Below are positions 42,621 through 52,907 of a stretch of DNA of 64,000 nt, one piece after another. A program made the position numbers and the translations under genes. Positions within the stretch are counted from its first letter, which is position 1, and each line of letters opens with the position of its first letter. The notes below the pieces were generated by a model. That model did not search any database. It was given only the letters and a program-made list of their open reading frames with translations, and had not been told where the DNA came from. Source of the stretch: Bradyrhizobium betae (GTDB lineage: Bacteria; Pseudomonadota; Alphaproteobacteria; Rhizobiales; Xanthobacteraceae); assembly GCF_008932115.1 (NCBI RefSeq), contig NZ_CP044543.1, positions 4,904,501-4,968,500 of the forward strand. The letters are read 5' to 3'.

Positions 42621-43996
42621 GCGGGCCACTATGGACGGTTGCCGAAGTGGCGCGCGCGCTGGGCGCTGCCGGATCATTCCCGGACACGCCGATCGACTTC
42701 GTCACCCAGGACAGCCGCCTGGTGAAGCCGGGCAGCCTGTTCGTCGCGCTGAGCGGGACGCCGAGCGGCGGCTTCATCTCGGCCTTCGCCAGCGCGCGTG
42801 ACGGCTGGGAGTTTGCCGACAAGGCGGAAGCCTCCGGCGCGGTCGCGATGATCGTGCCGCACGAGATCGCTGGCATCCGGATCCCGCAGATCGTCGTCAA
42901 GGACACGCTGATCGACGGCCTCTGGGGCCTCGCGCGCGCGGCACGCGCACGCTTCCATGGACCGGTGATCGGCCTCACCGGCAGTGCCGGCAAGACCAGC
43001 ACCAAGGAATTCCTCGCGGCCTATCCGGGCGCCTACGCCAGCCCGTCGAGCTTCAACAATTTCTGGGGCGTGCCGCTGACGCTGTGCAATGCGCGGCCGG
43101 ACGCCAGCCTCTGGGTCGTCGAGATGGGCATGAACCAGCAGGGCGAGATCGCGCGGCTCAGCGAATTGACGCGGCCGACCGTCGCGCTCGTCGTCAACGT
43201 CCAGCCGGTGCATCTGGAAAAGCTCGGCTCGCTCGAAGCCATCCGCCGCGAGAAGGTGTCGATCGCGCTCGGCCTGCCCGAGGACGGCGTGCTGGTGTTG
43301 CCCGCCGGGCTCAAGGCGTCCGAATGGAAGGGCAAGGTGGTGCGCTTCGGCGAGCATGCCGAGGTGCATGAGGTCGCGCACGCGCCGCATGGCGAGAGCT
43401 GGCAGGTCGTGGCCATGATCGGCAAGAAGGAGATCGCCTTCAGCCTGACGCCGGGCGCACCGCACCGGGTGCAGAATGCGCTGGCCGCGCTTGCCTCGAT
43501 CCGCGCCGCGCATCTTGACGCATCGACGCTCGCGATCAAGCTCGACCGGGTCGGCATCATGACCGGCCGCGGTGTCGAGCAGGCGGTCGGCGGCGTCACC
43601 GTGATCGACGACAGCTTCAACGGCAATCCTGCCAGCGTGGCGGCTGCGCTGCAGAGCCTGCAGGCGCGCAACGTCACCGGTGGCCGCCGCATTGCGGTGC
43701 TCGGCGACATGCTGGAACTGGGCGATGACGCACCAAGCTATCACACCGGCCTCGCCAGCCATCTCGACGGCATCGACGGCGTCTACTGCGTCGGCCCCCT
43801 GATGCGTCATCTCTACGACGTCCTGCCTGCGGGCAAAGGGCTGGGCTGGCACGACGATCCCGCGACGCTGAAGCCGGCCGAGGTGGCAAATCTGCTGAAG
43901 GCGGGCGATGTCGTGGTTGTCAAGGGCAGCAAGAAGATGTTCTGGGTCAACAAGTTTGTACCGGGGCTGGTGGCCGCCTTGCAGACAAAGGCGTAA
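42617..43996 (+). CDS. murF: UDP-MurNAc-tripeptide D-Ala-D-Ala ligase MurF
   Basis: A 459-residue cytoplasmic ligase that adds D-Ala-D-Ala to complete the pentapeptide. The ATP-binding loop reads GLTGSAGKTSTKEFL; the central domain has SLWVVEMGMNQQGEIA and the C-terminal domain GRRIAVLGDMLELGDDA. It uses D-Ala-D-Ala from Ddl, encoded further along the same cluster. It starts in a 4-bp overlap with murE, suggesting translational coupling; mraY follows after 141 bp. Confidence 0.96.
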   Translation: MSGPLWTVAEVARALGAAGSFPDTPIDFVTQDSRLVKPGSLFVALSGTPSGGFISAFASARDGWEFADKAEASGAVAMIVPHEIAGIRIPQIVVKDTLIDGLWGLARAARARFHGPVIGLTGSAGKTSTKEFLAAYPGAYASPSSFNNFWGVPLTLCNARPDASLWVVEMGMNQQGEIARLSELTRPTVALVVNVQPVHLEKLGSLEAIRREKVSIALGLPEDGVLVLPAGLKASEWKGKVVRFGEHAEVHEVAHAPHGESWQVVAMIGKKEIAFSLTPGAPHRVQNALAALASIRAAHLDASTLAIKLDRVGIMTGRGVEQAVGGVTVIDDSFNGNPASVAAALQSLQARNVTGGRRIAVLGDMLELGDDAPSYHTGLASHLDGIDGVYCVGPLMRHLYDVLPAGKGLGWHDDPATLKPAEVANLLKAGDVVVVKGSKKMFWVNKFVPGLVAALQTKA

Positions 43997-44137
43997 ACTG
44001 CTTGGAAGGCGCTGTTCCCGAATCCCTCCTTGCGGCGCGAAGCCGTCCGTTTTCCAAGGGTCGCCCGACCCCATGATGAAGACCCGCGAATGCGCATGAG
44101 GCACACCCGCGTGCAAAGGCGCCATAGGACCGTCTGA

Positions 44138-45241
44138 ATGTTTTACTGGCTGATCGAGCTTTCCAATACATTTCCGGGCTTCGGTGCGGTTCGCACCTTC
44201 CTGAACGTCTTCCGCTACATCACCTTCCGCACCGGCGGCGCCGTCGTCACCGGGGCGCTGTTCGTGTTCCTGTTCGGGCCCTGGATCATCGACCATCTGC
44301 GCCTCCGCCAGGGCAAGGGCCAGCCGATCCGGGCCGACGGTCCGCAATCGCATCTCGCCAAGAAAGGCACGCCCACCATGGGTGGGCTGATGATCCTGTC
44401 CGGCCTCACGGTCGGCACGGTGCTGTGGGCCAATCCGCTCAACCCCTATGTCTGGATCGTGCTGGCGGTGACGCTCGGCTTCGGCTTTGTCGGCTTCTAT
44501 GACGATTACCTCAAGGTGACCAAGCAGACCACGAGCGGGTTCGGCAGCAAGCTTCGCCTGCTGATCGAAGCCGCGATCGCGCTGGTGGCCTGCTATGCGC
44601 TGGTGCGCCTGAACCGCGACCCCGCGTCGACCGCGCTGACGATACCGTTCCTGAAGGACACGGTGCTGCATTTCGGCTGGTTCTTCGTCGTGTTCGGCGC
44701 TTTCGTCATCGTCGGCGCCGGCAACGCGGTGAACCTCACCGACGGCCTCGACGGCCTCGCCATCGTGCCCGTGATGATCGCGACCGCGAGCTTTGCGATG
44801 ATCGCCTATCTCGCCGGCAACGCGGTGTTCGCCGACTATCTGCAGATCAAATATGTCGCCGGCACCGGCGAGCTCGCGGTGCTCTGCGGCGCGCTGCTCG
44901 GGGCCGGCCTCGGTTTTCTCTGGTTCAATGCCCCACCAGCTTCGATCTTCATGGGCGACACCGGCTCGCTCGCGCTGGGCGGCATGCTGGGTGCGATCGC
45001 GGTCGCGGTGAAGCACGAGATCGTGCTCGCGGTGATCGGCGGCCTGTTCGTGCTGGAGGCGGTTTCCGTCATCGTGCAGGTGGTGTCGTTCAAGCTCACG
45101 GGCAAGCGCATCTTCCGCATGGCGCCGATCCATCACCATTTCGAGCAGCTCGGCTGGACCGAGCCGCAGATCGTGATCCGCTTCTGGATCATCTCGGTGA
45201 TGCTGGCGCTCGCCGGCCTCTCCACCCTGAAGCTGCGTTGA
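44138..45241 (+). CDS. mraY: Phospho-MurNAc-pentapeptide transferase MraY
   Basis: A 367-residue membrane enzyme with about ten segments that makes lipid I from UDP-MurNAc-pentapeptide and undecaprenyl phosphate. The catalytic Asp-rich signatures are present: [22 protein letters not shown] and [12 protein letters not shown], along with the HHH-containing loop [12 protein letters not shown] near the C-terminus. It is the first membrane step, between murF and murD. The 141-bp gap before it may contain its own promoter, but I see no convincing one. Confidence 0.96.
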   Translation: MFYWLIELSNTFPGFGAVRTFLNVFRYITFRTGGAVVTGALFVFLFGPWIIDHLRLRQGKGQPIRADGPQSHLAKKGTPTMGGLMILSGLTVGTVLWANPLNPYVWIVLAVTLGFGFVGFYDDYLKVTKQTTSGFGSKLRLLIEAAIALVACYALVRLNRDPASTALTIPFLKDTVLHFGWFFVVFGAFVIVGAGNAVNLTDGLDGLAIVPVMIATASFAMIAYLAGNAVFADYLQIKYVAGTGELAVLCGALLGAGLGFLWFNAPPASIFMGDTGSLALGGMLGAIAVAVKHEIVLAVIGGLFVLEAVSVIVQVVSFKLTGKRIFRMAPIHHHFEQLGWTEPQIVIRFWIISVMLALAGLSTLKLR

Positions 45242-45251
45242 CGGTCACGCC

Positions 45252-46652
45252 ATGATTCCCGTCACCTCCTTCGGCGGCAAGACGGTCGCGGTGTTCGGCC
45301 TCGGCGGCTCGGGGCTCGCCTCGTGCCACGCGCTGAAGGCGGGCGGCGCCGAGGTGATCGCCGCCGACGACAATGCCGAGAACGTCGCCAAGGCGGCGCA
45401 GGCCGGTTTCATCACCGCGGATCTGCGCAACGTCTCCTGGACGAATTTCGCGGCGCTCGTGCTTGCGCCGGGCGTGCCGCTGACCCACCCGGTGCCGCAC
45501 TGGAGCGTACTGAAGGCGCGTGAAGCCGGAGTCGAGGTGATCGGCGACATCGAGCTGTTCTGCCGCGAGCGTCGCCGCCATGCGCCGGACGCGCCGTTCG
45601 TCGCCATCACCGGCACCAACGGCAAGTCGACCACGACGGCGCTGATCGCGCACCTGACCAAGGTCGCCGGCTACGACACCCAGATGGGCGGCAATATCGG
45701 CACCGCGATCCTGTCGCTGGAGCCGCCGCGCATTGGCCGCGTCCATGTGATCGAGATGTCGTCGTACCAGATCGACCTCACGCCCTCGCTCGATCCGTCC
45801 GTCGGCATTTTGCTGAACGTCAGCGAAGACCACATCGACCGCCACGGCACCATCGCGCATTACGCCGCGGTGAAGGAGCGGCTTGTTGCGGGCGTGCAGG
45901 CTGGCGGCACCGCGATCGTCGGCGTCGATGATGGCTTTTGCCGCGACATCGCCGACCGGCTCGACCGTGCCGGCAAGAACGTCGTGCGCATCTCCGTGAA
46001 GAATCCGCTGGCGAGCGGCATCCATGTCGAGCACGGCACCATCGTGCGCACCGCGGGCGGCGCGCGCAGCGAGGTCGCAAAGCTTGGCGGCATCGGCTCG
46101 CTGCGCGGCCAGCATAACGCACAGAATGCGGCCTGCGCTGCCGCTGCCGCGCTGGCGATGGGCATCAGTCTGGATGTCCTGCAGAACGGCCTGCGCAGCT
46201 TTCCCGGCCTGGCGCACCGTATGGAGCAGGTCGGCCGCCGCGGCAACGTGCTGTTCGTGAACGACTCCAAGGGCACCAATGCGGATGCCACCGCGCATGC
46301 CCTGTCATCTTTCTCGGAAATCTTCTGGATCGCCGGCGGCAAGCCGAAGGCCGGCGGCATCACCAGCCTGACCGGCTTCTTTCCGCGCATCCGCAAGGCC
46401 TATCTGATCGGCGAGGCCGCGCCGGAGTTTTCGGGCACGCTCGGCACGCAGGCAGCACACGAGATCAGCCAGACGCTGGACGTCGCCGTCGAGCACGCCG
46501 CGCGTGATGCGGAAGCGTCGGGCTTGCAGGATGCGGTCGTACTGCTGTCGCCAGCCTGCGCCTCCTTCGACCAGTACCGCAACTTCGAGATCCGCGGCAC
46601 CAGGTTCCGCGAGCTGGTGCAGGCGCTGCCGGGCGTGAAGCCGGTGGTGTGA
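45252..46652 (+). CDS. murD: UDP-MurNAc-L-alanine:D-glutamate ligase MurD
   Basis: A 466-residue cytoplasmic ligase adding D-glutamate to UDP-MurNAc-L-Ala. The N-terminal Rossmann part opens with [18 protein letters not shown]; the ATP loop is [13 protein letters not shown] (about 118-130); later, [15 protein letters not shown] and [18 protein letters not shown] match MurD. It follows mraY after 10 bp. A family F palindromic repeat separates it from ftsW. Confidence 0.96.
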   Translation: MIPVTSFGGKTVAVFGLGGSGLASCHALKAGGAEVIAADDNAENVAKAAQAGFITADLRNVSWTNFAALVLAPGVPLTHPVPHWSVLKAREAGVEVIGDIELFCRERRRHAPDAPFVAITGTNGKSTTTALIAHLTKVAGYDTQMGGNIGTAILSLEPPRIGRVHVIEMSSYQIDLTPSLDPSVGILLNVSEDHIDRHGTIAHYAAVKERLVAGVQAGGTAIVGVDDGFCRDIADRLDRAGKNVVRISVKNPLASGIHVEHGTIVRTAGGARSEVAKLGGIGSLRGQHNAQNAACAAAAALAMGISLDVLQNGLRSFPGLAHRMEQVGRRGNVLFVNDSKGTNADATAHALSSFSEIFWIAGGKPKAGGITSLTGFFPRIRKAYLIGEAAPEFSGTLGTQAAHEISQTLDVAVEHAARDAEASGLQDAVVLLSPACASFDQYRNFEIRGTRFRELVQALPGVKPVV

Positions 46653-46678
46653 GCGCGCGCCGCCACTCCTTGCTCCGC

Positions 46679-46780
46679 TGTCATCGCCCGACTTGATCGG
46701 GCGATCCAGTATTCCAGAGACGGCGCTTGAGCCGAAAGGCTGCGGCGTACTGGATGCCCCGGTCAAGCCGGGGCATGACA
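46679..46780. repeat. Palindromic repeat, family F, between murD and ftsW
   Basis: Outer arms TGTCATCGCCCGACTTGATC... (46679-46711) and ...GGCATGACA (46748-46780), each a small hairpin, as at 24376-24477. It interrupts the dcw operon 27 bp after the murD stop. Confidence 0.78.
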
Positions 46781-46829
46781 GCGTGTTTTGTGGACGCAGT
46801 GGAGATCATCTCCAAACATCCACCATTCC

Positions 46830-46844
46830 TTAACCCCCCGGTAA
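46830..46844. promoter_or_regulatory. Candidate CtrA site upstream of ftsW
   Basis: TTAA-N7-GTAA (TTAACCCCCCGGTAA) matches 7 of 8 positions of the CtrA box TTAA-N7-TTAA and lies 49 bp before the ftsW start. CtrA controls division genes in other alphaproteobacteria. A match of this length can occur by chance. Confidence 0.3.
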
Positions 46845-46892
46845 CCAACCTCGGCGACCAATGGACCGACCTCTGTCCGAAAGCGGCCGCCC

Positions 46893-48044
46893 ATGCTCTC
46901 CCGTGAAGAACGCACCCCCTTTTCCGAATGGTGGTGGACCGTCGACAAGCCGCTGATGGGCGCCATCCTGGCGCTGATGCTGACCGGGGTGATCCTGTCG
47001 CTGGCGGCGAGCCCGCCGGTCGCGACCCGCATCGGGCTCGATCCGTTCCACTTCTTCAGCCGCCACGTGATGTTCCTGGCGCCGTCCTGCCTGGTGCTGC
47101 TCGGGGTGTCCTTCCTGTCGCCGCGCGCGATCCGACGCTCGGCCCTGATCATCTTTGCGGCCAGCATCATCCTGATCGTGCTGACCCTCGCCATCGGCCC
47201 GGAGGTGAAGGGCTCGCGGCGCTGGATCACGCTGCTCGGCGTCAACATCCAGGCCTCCGAAATCGCAAAGCCGTCGTTCGTCGTGATCGCCGCCTGGCTG
47301 TTCGCGGAATCGACCAGGCGGCCGGAGATGCCGGCGACCTCGATGGCGCTGGTGCTGCTGTTGATGCTGGTCTCGCTGTTGGTGATGGAGCCGGATTTCG
47401 GCCAGACCATGCTGATCCTGATGGTGTGGGGCTCGCTGTTCTTCATCGCGGGCATGCGCATGATCTGGGTATTCGGGCTCGCCGGTCTCGGCGCCGCCGG
47501 ACTGTTCAGCGCCTATCTGTTCGTTCCGCACGTTGCGGGCCGCATCAAGCGCTTCATGAATCCGGCCTCCGGCGACACCTTCCAGGTCGATACCGCGATG
47601 GAGGCCTTCTACAACGGCGGCTGGTTCGGGCTCGGACCGGGCGAGGGAATTGCAAAACGCAGCCTGCCGGACAGCCACACCGATTTCGTGTTCGCGGTCG
47701 CCGCCGAAGAGTTCGGGATCATCCTGTGCCTCGCCATGCTGGCGCTGTTCGCCTTCGTCGTCCTGCGCACGCTGTCGCGCGCCTATGCCAATGAAGACAT
47801 GTTCTCGCGCTTCGCAGCTTCCGGTCTCGCGATCCTGTTCGGCGTGCAGGCCGCCATCAACATGTCGGTCAACCTCCAGCTCATTCCGGCCAAGGGCATG
47901 ACGCTGCCGTTCATCTCCTATGGCGGCTCCTCGATCGTGTCGCTCGCATACGGCGTCGGCATGATGCTGGCGCTGACGCGGCTGCGCCCGCGCACCGAGG
48001 TCGAGGCCAGCGGCCACGCCGAGGCGATGCGGAGCTACGCGTAG
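46893..48044 (+). CDS. ftsW: Septal peptidoglycan polymerase FtsW
   Basis: A 383-residue membrane protein with about ten segments, of the SEDS family. It polymerises glycan strands at the septum with FtsI. Motifs include FYNGGWFGLGPGEGIAKRSL, then PDSHTDFVFAVAAEEFG (the family's conserved periplasmic loop) and the C-terminal ISYGGSSIVSLAYGVGM. It lies behind a repeat and a candidate CtrA box and so may have its own promoter. Confidence 0.95.
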   Translation: MLSREERTPFSEWWWTVDKPLMGAILALMLTGVILSLAASPPVATRIGLDPFHFFSRHVMFLAPSCLVLLGVSFLSPRAIRRSALIIFAASIILIVLTLAIGPEVKGSRRWITLLGVNIQASEIAKPSFVVIAAWLFAESTRRPEMPATSMALVLLLMLVSLLVMEPDFGQTMLILMVWGSLFFIAGMRMIWVFGLAGLGAAGLFSAYLFVPHVAGRIKRFMNPASGDTFQVDTAMEAFYNGGWFGLGPGEGIAKRSLPDSHTDFVFAVAAEEFGIILCLAMLALFAFVVLRTLSRAYANEDMFSRFAASGLAILFGVQAAINMSVNLQLIPAKGMTLPFISYGGSSIVSLAYGVGMMLALTRLRPRTEVEASGHAEAMRSYA

Positions 48045-48049
48045 CAGGT

Positions 48050-48183
48050 CCCGTGTTCCGGGCAAGCGAAGCGCAGATCCGGGACCCAGAATGCCGCAGG
48101 CATCTGCAGAAAGGATGGGCCCCGGTTCAGCAGCGCACCACGCCGCGAAGAGGCGGCGCGCTGCGCTGCGCCCGGCGCACGAG
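48050..48183. repeat. Palindromic repeat, family H, between ftsW and murG
   Basis: An imperfect inverted repeat with outer arms of the CGTGTTCCGGGC type and inner stems, related to the elements at 36487-36613 and 61697-61802. A family C half copy (GCTCGCAATGACGG) follows at about 48198-48211. It fills the gap in the operon. Confidence 0.68.
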
Positions 48184-48236
48184 CACGGTGTCGCTTCGCT
48201 CGCAATGACGGGAAAGACCTTGTAAAAGGCCTCTCC

Positions 48237-49337
48237 ATGAACACTTCCCCCCTGATTCTTCTCGCCGCGGGCGGCACCGGCGGCCATCTGTTTCCGGCCG
48301 AGGCGCTCGGCGTCGAGCTGATCCGGCGCGGCTTTCGCGTCCGCCTCGTCACCGACGAGCGCGCGCTGCGCTACAGCGGGCTGTTCACCAAGGACATGAT
48401 CGACGTTGTCGCGAGCGAGACCGCGCGCGGCCGCAATCCGTTGCAGCTCGCTTATGCCGGCCTTACGCTCGCCACAGGCACGCTCGCTGCGTATCGCCTG
48501 ATCAAGCGATTGAAGCCCGTCGCCGTCGTCGGCTTCGGCGGCTACCCAACGCTGCCGCCGCTGGTCGCGGCAAAATTCGCCGGTGTGCCGAGCATCATCC
48601 ACGACGCCAACGCCGTGCTCGGCCGCGCCAACCGGTTTCTGTCGAGCCGCGTCCGCGCCATCGCGACATCGTTGCCCGGCGTGCTCGATCGCGATCCCGC
48701 GCTGTCAGGCAAGACCACGACGGTCGGCACGCCGATGCGGCCGGCGGTGCTTGCTGCAGCTGCCGTGCCCTATGCCGCGCCCGAGGTGAATGGGCCGCTG
48801 CGGCTGCTCGTCGTCGGCGGTAGCCAGGGCGCGCGCATCATGGCCGATATCGTCCCCGGCGCGATTGAGCGGCTGGAGTCGGCGCTGTGGAGCCGGCTGG
48901 TTCTGACCCAGCAGGTTCGTGACGAGGACATGAGCCGCGTGCGCGCGGTCTACGACAAGCTCAAGATCAATGCCGAGCTCGCGCCGTTCTTCACCGACCT
49001 GCCGGCGCGGCTTGCATCCAACCACCTGGTGGTGTCGCGTTCCGGCGCCGGCACGGTGGCCGAGCTCGCCGCGATCGGCCGGCCCTCGATCCTGGTGCCG
49101 CTACCCGGCGCGATCGACCAGGACCAGTTTGCCAATGCCGGCGTGCTGTCGCAGGTCAACGGCGCGATCCGCATCCCGCAGACCGAGTTCACCTCCGACC
49201 GGCTGGCCGCCGAGATTTCCGCCTTCGCCGCCGAGCCCGCGCGCCTCGCGGCCATGGCCGAGGCCGCCCGTGGCGCCGGCCGGCTCGATGCGGCCGAACG
49301 TCTGGCCGATCTGGTGGTCAAAGTCGCGGGAATCTGA
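48237..49337 (+). CDS. murG: Lipid II synthase MurG
   Basis: A 366-residue peripheral membrane glycosyltransferase that adds GlcNAc to lipid I. It has the G-loop LLAAGGTGGHLFPAEALG at the start, the second G-loop VGFGGYPTLPPLVAA, and the donor-site SRSGAGTVAELAAIGRPSIL with PLPGAIDQDQFANA. The two-domain GT-B layout and length are standard. The upstream gap has repeats and murC follows after 123 bp. Confidence 0.96.
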   Translation: MNTSPLILLAAGGTGGHLFPAEALGVELIRRGFRVRLVTDERALRYSGLFTKDMIDVVASETARGRNPLQLAYAGLTLATGTLAAYRLIKRLKPVAVVGFGGYPTLPPLVAAKFAGVPSIIHDANAVLGRANRFLSSRVRAIATSLPGVLDRDPALSGKTTTVGTPMRPAVLAAAAVPYAAPEVNGPLRLLVVGGSQGARIMADIVPGAIERLESALWSRLVLTQQVRDEDMSRVRAVYDKLKINAELAPFFTDLPARLASNHLVVSRSGAGTVAELAAIGRPSILVPLPGAIDQDQFANAGVLSQVNGAIRIPQTEFTSDRLAAEISAFAAEPARLAAMAEAARGAGRLDAAERLADLVVKVAGI

Positions 49338-49460
49338 CGCGAAAAAGCCCTTGTCTTGGCCTTCCAAAGCGGGGCATCCAATAGGAAAGGTCCGCGGCTG
49401 ATTTGGCCGTGACTTTCGCCAGATACCGCCGTTTCAGGCGGCGAGGTCAGGGAACAGAGC

Positions 49461-50864
49461 ATGAGATTGCCGCGCGAGATCGGACCCATCCACTTCGTCG
49501 GGATCGGCGGGATCGGCATGAGCGGGATCGCCGAGGTGCTGGTCAATCTCGGCTATGCCGTGCAGGGCTCGGATGCCTCCGACAATTACAATCTCGACCG
49601 TCTGCGCAAGGCGGGCGCCAAGGTCTCGGTCGGCCACAAGGCCGAGAATGTCGACGGTGCCGAGGTCGTCGTGGTGTCCTCCGCGATCAAGCGCGACAAT
49701 CCGGAACTGATGGCGGCGCGCGAACGGCGCATTCCCGTGGTACGCCGCGCCGAGATGCTGGCCGAGCTGATGCGGCTGAAGAGCTGCGTCGCGATCGCCG
49801 GCACGCACGGCAAGACCACGACGACCACGATGGTCGCAACGCTGCTCGATGCCGGCGACCTCGATCCCACCGTCATCAACGGTGGCATCATCAACGCCTA
49901 TGGCTCGAACGCCCGCCTCGGCGCCGGTGAGTGGATGGTGGTCGAGGCCGACGAGAGCGACGGCACGTTCCTCAAGCTGCCGACAGATGTCGCGATCGTC
50001 ACCAATGTCGACCCCGAGCATCTCGACCACTTCAAGACATTCGAGGCCGTGCAGGACGCGTTCCGCCACTTCGTCGAGAATTTGCCGTTCTACGGCTTTG
50101 CCGTGATGTGCATCGATCATCCCGTGGTGCAGAGCCTCGTCGGCAAGATCGAGGACCGCCGCATCATCACTTATGGCGAGAATCCGCAGGCCGATGCGCG
50201 GTTGGTCGATCTCACCCCGATGGGCGGCGGATCGAAGTTCAAGGTGGCGTTCCGCGATCGCAAGACCGGCGCCGTGCACGAGATTCCTGATCTGATGCTG
50301 CCGATGCCGGGCCGTCATAACGCCTCCAACGCGACGGCGGCAATCGCGGTCGCGCGCGAGCTCGGGGTCTCCGACGAGGCGATCCGCAAGGCGATCGCCG
50401 GTTTCGGCGGTGTCAAGCGCCGCTTCACCAAGACCGGCGAGTGGAACGGCGTCACCGTGATCGACGATTACGGCCATCACCCCGTCGAGATCGCGGCGGT
50501 GCTGAAGGCGGCGCGCGAATCCACCAACGGCAAGATCATCGCCGTGGTGCAGCCGCATCGCTACACCCGCCTGCAATCGCTGTTCGAGGAATTCTGCACC
50601 TGCTTCAACGATGCCGATGCGGTTGTTGTCGCCGACGTCTACGCCGCCGGCGAGACGCCGATCGACGGCGTCGATCGCGATCATTTCGTCGCGGGCTTGC
50701 GCGCGCACGGCCATCGTAATGTGATCCCGCTGCCCGCGGCGGCGGAGCTCGCGGGCATCGTCAAGGGATTGGCGAAGTCGGGGGATCTCGTCGTGTGCCT
50801 CGGTGCCGGCAACATCACGCAATGGGCGTATGCCTTGCCCGGCGAATTGAAGGCGCTGGGGTAG
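49461..50864 (+). CDS. murC: UDP-MurNAc:L-alanine ligase MurC
   Basis: A 467-residue cytoplasmic ligase, the first amino-acid addition in peptidoglycan precursor synthesis. It opens with [18 protein letters not shown] (nucleotide-binding), has the ATP loop [15 protein letters not shown], and the Mur-ligase segments [14 protein letters not shown] and [14 protein letters not shown]. The cofactor and ligase motifs leave no doubt. murB follows after 4 bp. Confidence 0.96.
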   Translation: MRLPREIGPIHFVGIGGIGMSGIAEVLVNLGYAVQGSDASDNYNLDRLRKAGAKVSVGHKAENVDGAEVVVVSSAIKRDNPELMAARERRIPVVRRAEMLAELMRLKSCVAIAGTHGKTTTTTMVATLLDAGDLDPTVINGGIINAYGSNARLGAGEWMVVEADESDGTFLKLPTDVAIVTNVDPEHLDHFKTFEAVQDAFRHFVENLPFYGFAVMCIDHPVVQSLVGKIEDRRIITYGENPQADARLVDLTPMGGGSKFKVAFRDRKTGAVHEIPDLMLPMPGRHNASNATAAIAVARELGVSDEAIRKAIAGFGGVKRRFTKTGEWNGVTVIDDYGHHPVEIAAVLKAARESTNGKIIAVVQPHRYTRLQSLFEEFCTCFNDADAVVVADVYAAGETPIDGVDRDHFVAGLRAHGHRNVIPLPAAAELAGIVKGLAKSGDLVVCLGAGNITQWAYALPGELKALG

Positions 50865-50868
50865 GGCG

Positions 50869-51786
50869 GTGAGCTTTCCCGACATCACACCTTCTCTCAA
50901 AGCTGCGATGCCTGATCTCCGCGGCCGGCTGCTCGCCAACCAGTCGCTCGCCGAGCTGACCTGGTTTCGCGTCGGCGGCCCCGCACAGGTGCTGTTCACG
51001 CCGGCGGACGAGGACGATCTCGCATATTTCCTCGCACACCTCGCGCACGACATCCCCGTTGATGTCGTCGGCGTCGGCTCCAATCTGATCGTGCGCGACG
51101 GCGGCATTGCGGGCGTGGTGATCCGCCTCGCCCCGCGCGCCTTTGGCGAGGCGAGCGCGAGCGGCGACATCGTCACTGCGGGGGCTGCCGCGCTCGACAA
51201 GCGCGTCGCGGAGGTCGCCGCATCCGCCAATATCGGCGGGCTCGAATTCTATTTCGGCATTCCCGGCACCATCGGCGGTGCGCTGCGCATGAATGCCGGT
51301 GCCAATGGCGGCGAGACCAGGGATGTGCTGGTCGAGGCGCGGGGCGTCGGGCGTGACGGTACGAAGCAAATCTTCTCCAACGCCGAGATGAAATTCGTCT
51401 ACCGCAGCAGCGGCGTCGATCCCTCGATCATCTTCACGTCCGCGCGGCTTCGCGGCGAGATCAGGGATGCCGAGACGATCCGCGCGCGCATGGCGGAGGT
51501 GCAGGCCCATCGCGAAACCGCGCAGCCGATCCGCAAAAAGACCGGCGGCTCGACCTTCAAGAATCCGCCGGGCCATTCCGCCTGGAAGCTGGTCGACGCC
51601 GCCGGCTGCCGCGGCCTGCGCGTCGGCGGCGCGCAGGTCTCGGAGATGCACTGCAATTTCCTGATCAACACGGGCGAGGCCACCGCGCAGGATATCGAGA
51701 CGCTCGGCGAGACCGTGCGCGAACGGGTGAAGGCAAATTCCGGAATTGAGCTACACTGGGAAATCAAGCGGATCGGGATATCATGA
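50869..51786 (+). CDS. murB: UDP-N-acetylenolpyruvoylglucosamine reductase MurB
   Basis: A 305-residue cytoplasmic FAD enzyme that makes UDP-MurNAc. FAD-binding blocks include [19 protein letters not shown] and [20 protein letters not shown]; the catalytic serine region [18 protein letters not shown] is present. I start at the GTG at 50869, 4 bp after the murC stop; an ATG 13 codons later (50908) would shorten the protein but still keep the FAD domain. It is followed by a palindromic repeat and then ddl. Confidence 0.95.
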   Translation: MSFPDITPSLKAAMPDLRGRLLANQSLAELTWFRVGGPAQVLFTPADEDDLAYFLAHLAHDIPVDVVGVGSNLIVRDGGIAGVVIRLAPRAFGEASASGDIVTAGAAALDKRVAEVAASANIGGLEFYFGIPGTIGGALRMNAGANGGETRDVLVEARGVGRDGTKQIFSNAEMKFVYRSSGVDPSIIFTSARLRGEIRDAETIRARMAEVQAHRETAQPIRKKTGGSTFKNPPGHSAWKLVDAAGCRGLRVGGAQVSEMHCNFLINTGEATAQDIETLGETVRERVKANSGIELHWEIKRIGIS

Positions 51787-51790
51787 TGGC

Positions 51791-51895
51791 CGTCATTCCG
51801 GGGCTCGCGAAGCGAGAGCCCGGAATCCATTGGGCCGCGGAGACGGTGGTGAAATAGATTCCGGGCTCGCGACTTCGTCGCGCCCCGGAATGACG
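51791..51895. repeat. Palindromic repeat, family G, between murB and ddl
   Basis: Arms CGTCATTCCGGGGC... and ...GCCCCGGAATGACG with inner hairpins, matching the element at 34070-34194. It fills nearly all of the 128-bp gap. Confidence 0.8.
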
Positions 51896-51914
51896 AACTG
51901 AGAGATTACGGACC

Positions 51915-52907
51915 ATGACCATGCGCATCACCATCCTCTTCGGCGGCACCAACCGCGAACGCCTGGTTTCGGTCGCCTCGGCCCAGGCGCTGCATCAGGC
52001 GCTGCCCGAGGCCGATCTGTGGTGGTGGGACGTCGAGGACAAGGTGCATGTGGTGCAGTCGAAGCAACTGCTCGACCATGCCCGCCCATTCGAGGACGAG
52101 TTCAAGCCGGGCACGTCGGGCATTCCGCTGGCGCAGGCGCTCGACCAGGCCAAGGCCGAAGGCCGCGTGCTGGTGCTCGGCCTGCATGGCGGTCGCGCGG
52201 AGAACGGCGAATTGCAGGTGATGTGCGAGATGCGCGGCGTGCCCTTCACCGGTTCGGGCTCGGCCTCCTCGCATCTTGCCTTCGACAAAGTCGCGGCCAA
52301 GCATTTCGCCGCGCTCGGCGGCGTGACGCCGCCCGCAAGCGTCGCGCTGGACGAGATCGACGAAGCCTTCGCCGAATATGGCCGGCTGATCGCAAAGCCG
52401 GCACGCGACGGGTCGAGCTACGGACTGATCTTCGTCAACGCCAGGCAGGACCTCGTCGCCGTCCGCAATGCGGCCAAGCACGAAGACTATGTGATCGAGC
52501 CCTACATCGCCGGCGTCGAGGCGACCTGCGGCGTGCTGGAGCGCACCGATGGGTCGATCATCTCGCTGCCGCCGATCGAGATCATTCCGGGCGAGGGCAA
52601 TTTCGACTACGCGGCAAAATATCTCCTGAAGTCGACCCAGGAGATCTGCCCCGGCCGTTTCGCACCCGAGATCACCGCCGCGCTCAAGCAGCAGGCGATG
52701 CTGGCGCATCGCGCGATGTCCTGCACCGGCTATTCCCGCTCGGACTTCATCGTCTCGGACAAGAGGCTGGTCTATCTCGAGACCAACACGCTGCCCGGGC
52801 TCACCAAGTCCTCGCTCTACCCCAAGGCGCTGAAGGCCGAGGGCATCGAGTTCGTCGACTTCCTGCGCGGCCTGGTCGAGCTCGCCGAGCGGGGCGTGCG
52901 GAAATAA
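51915..52907 (+). CDS. ddl: D-alanine--D-alanine ligase
   Basis: A 330-residue cytoplasmic ATP-grasp ligase that supplies D-Ala-D-Ala to MurF. It starts ITILFGGTNRERLVSVASAQ, a variant of the usual GGxSxEREVSxxS. The next family block reads GLHGGRAENGELQV, where most Ddl have HGxxGEDG. The C-terminal NTLPGLTKSSLYPKAL is close to the standard NTxPGMTxxSLxP. It is therefore a somewhat divergent member, at the position where dcw clusters usually place ddlB. Start: ATG at 51915, with an in-frame ATG at 51921. Confidence 0.85.
   Translation: MTMRITILFGGTNRERLVSVASAQALHQALPEADLWWWDVEDKVHVVQSKQLLDHARPFEDEFKPGTSGIPLAQALDQAKAEGRVLVLGLHGGRAENGELQVMCEMRGVPFTGSGSASSHLAFDKVAAKHFAALGGVTPPASVALDEIDEAFAEYGRLIAKPARDGSSYGLIFVNARQDLVAVRNAAKHEDYVIEPYIAGVEATCGVLERTDGSIISLPPIEIIPGEGNFDYAAKYLLKSTQEICPGRFAPEITAALKQQAMLAHRAMSCTGYSRSDFIVSDKRLVYLETNTLPGLTKSSLYPKALKAEGIEFVDFLRGLVELAERGVRK

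Noticed and set aside
42674..45139. An 821-codon minus-strand ORF across murF and mraY
   Set aside because: It is an antisense reading of two motif-complete genes, rich in His/Arg/Asp and without any family signs. High GC makes long antisense ORFs common in this genome.
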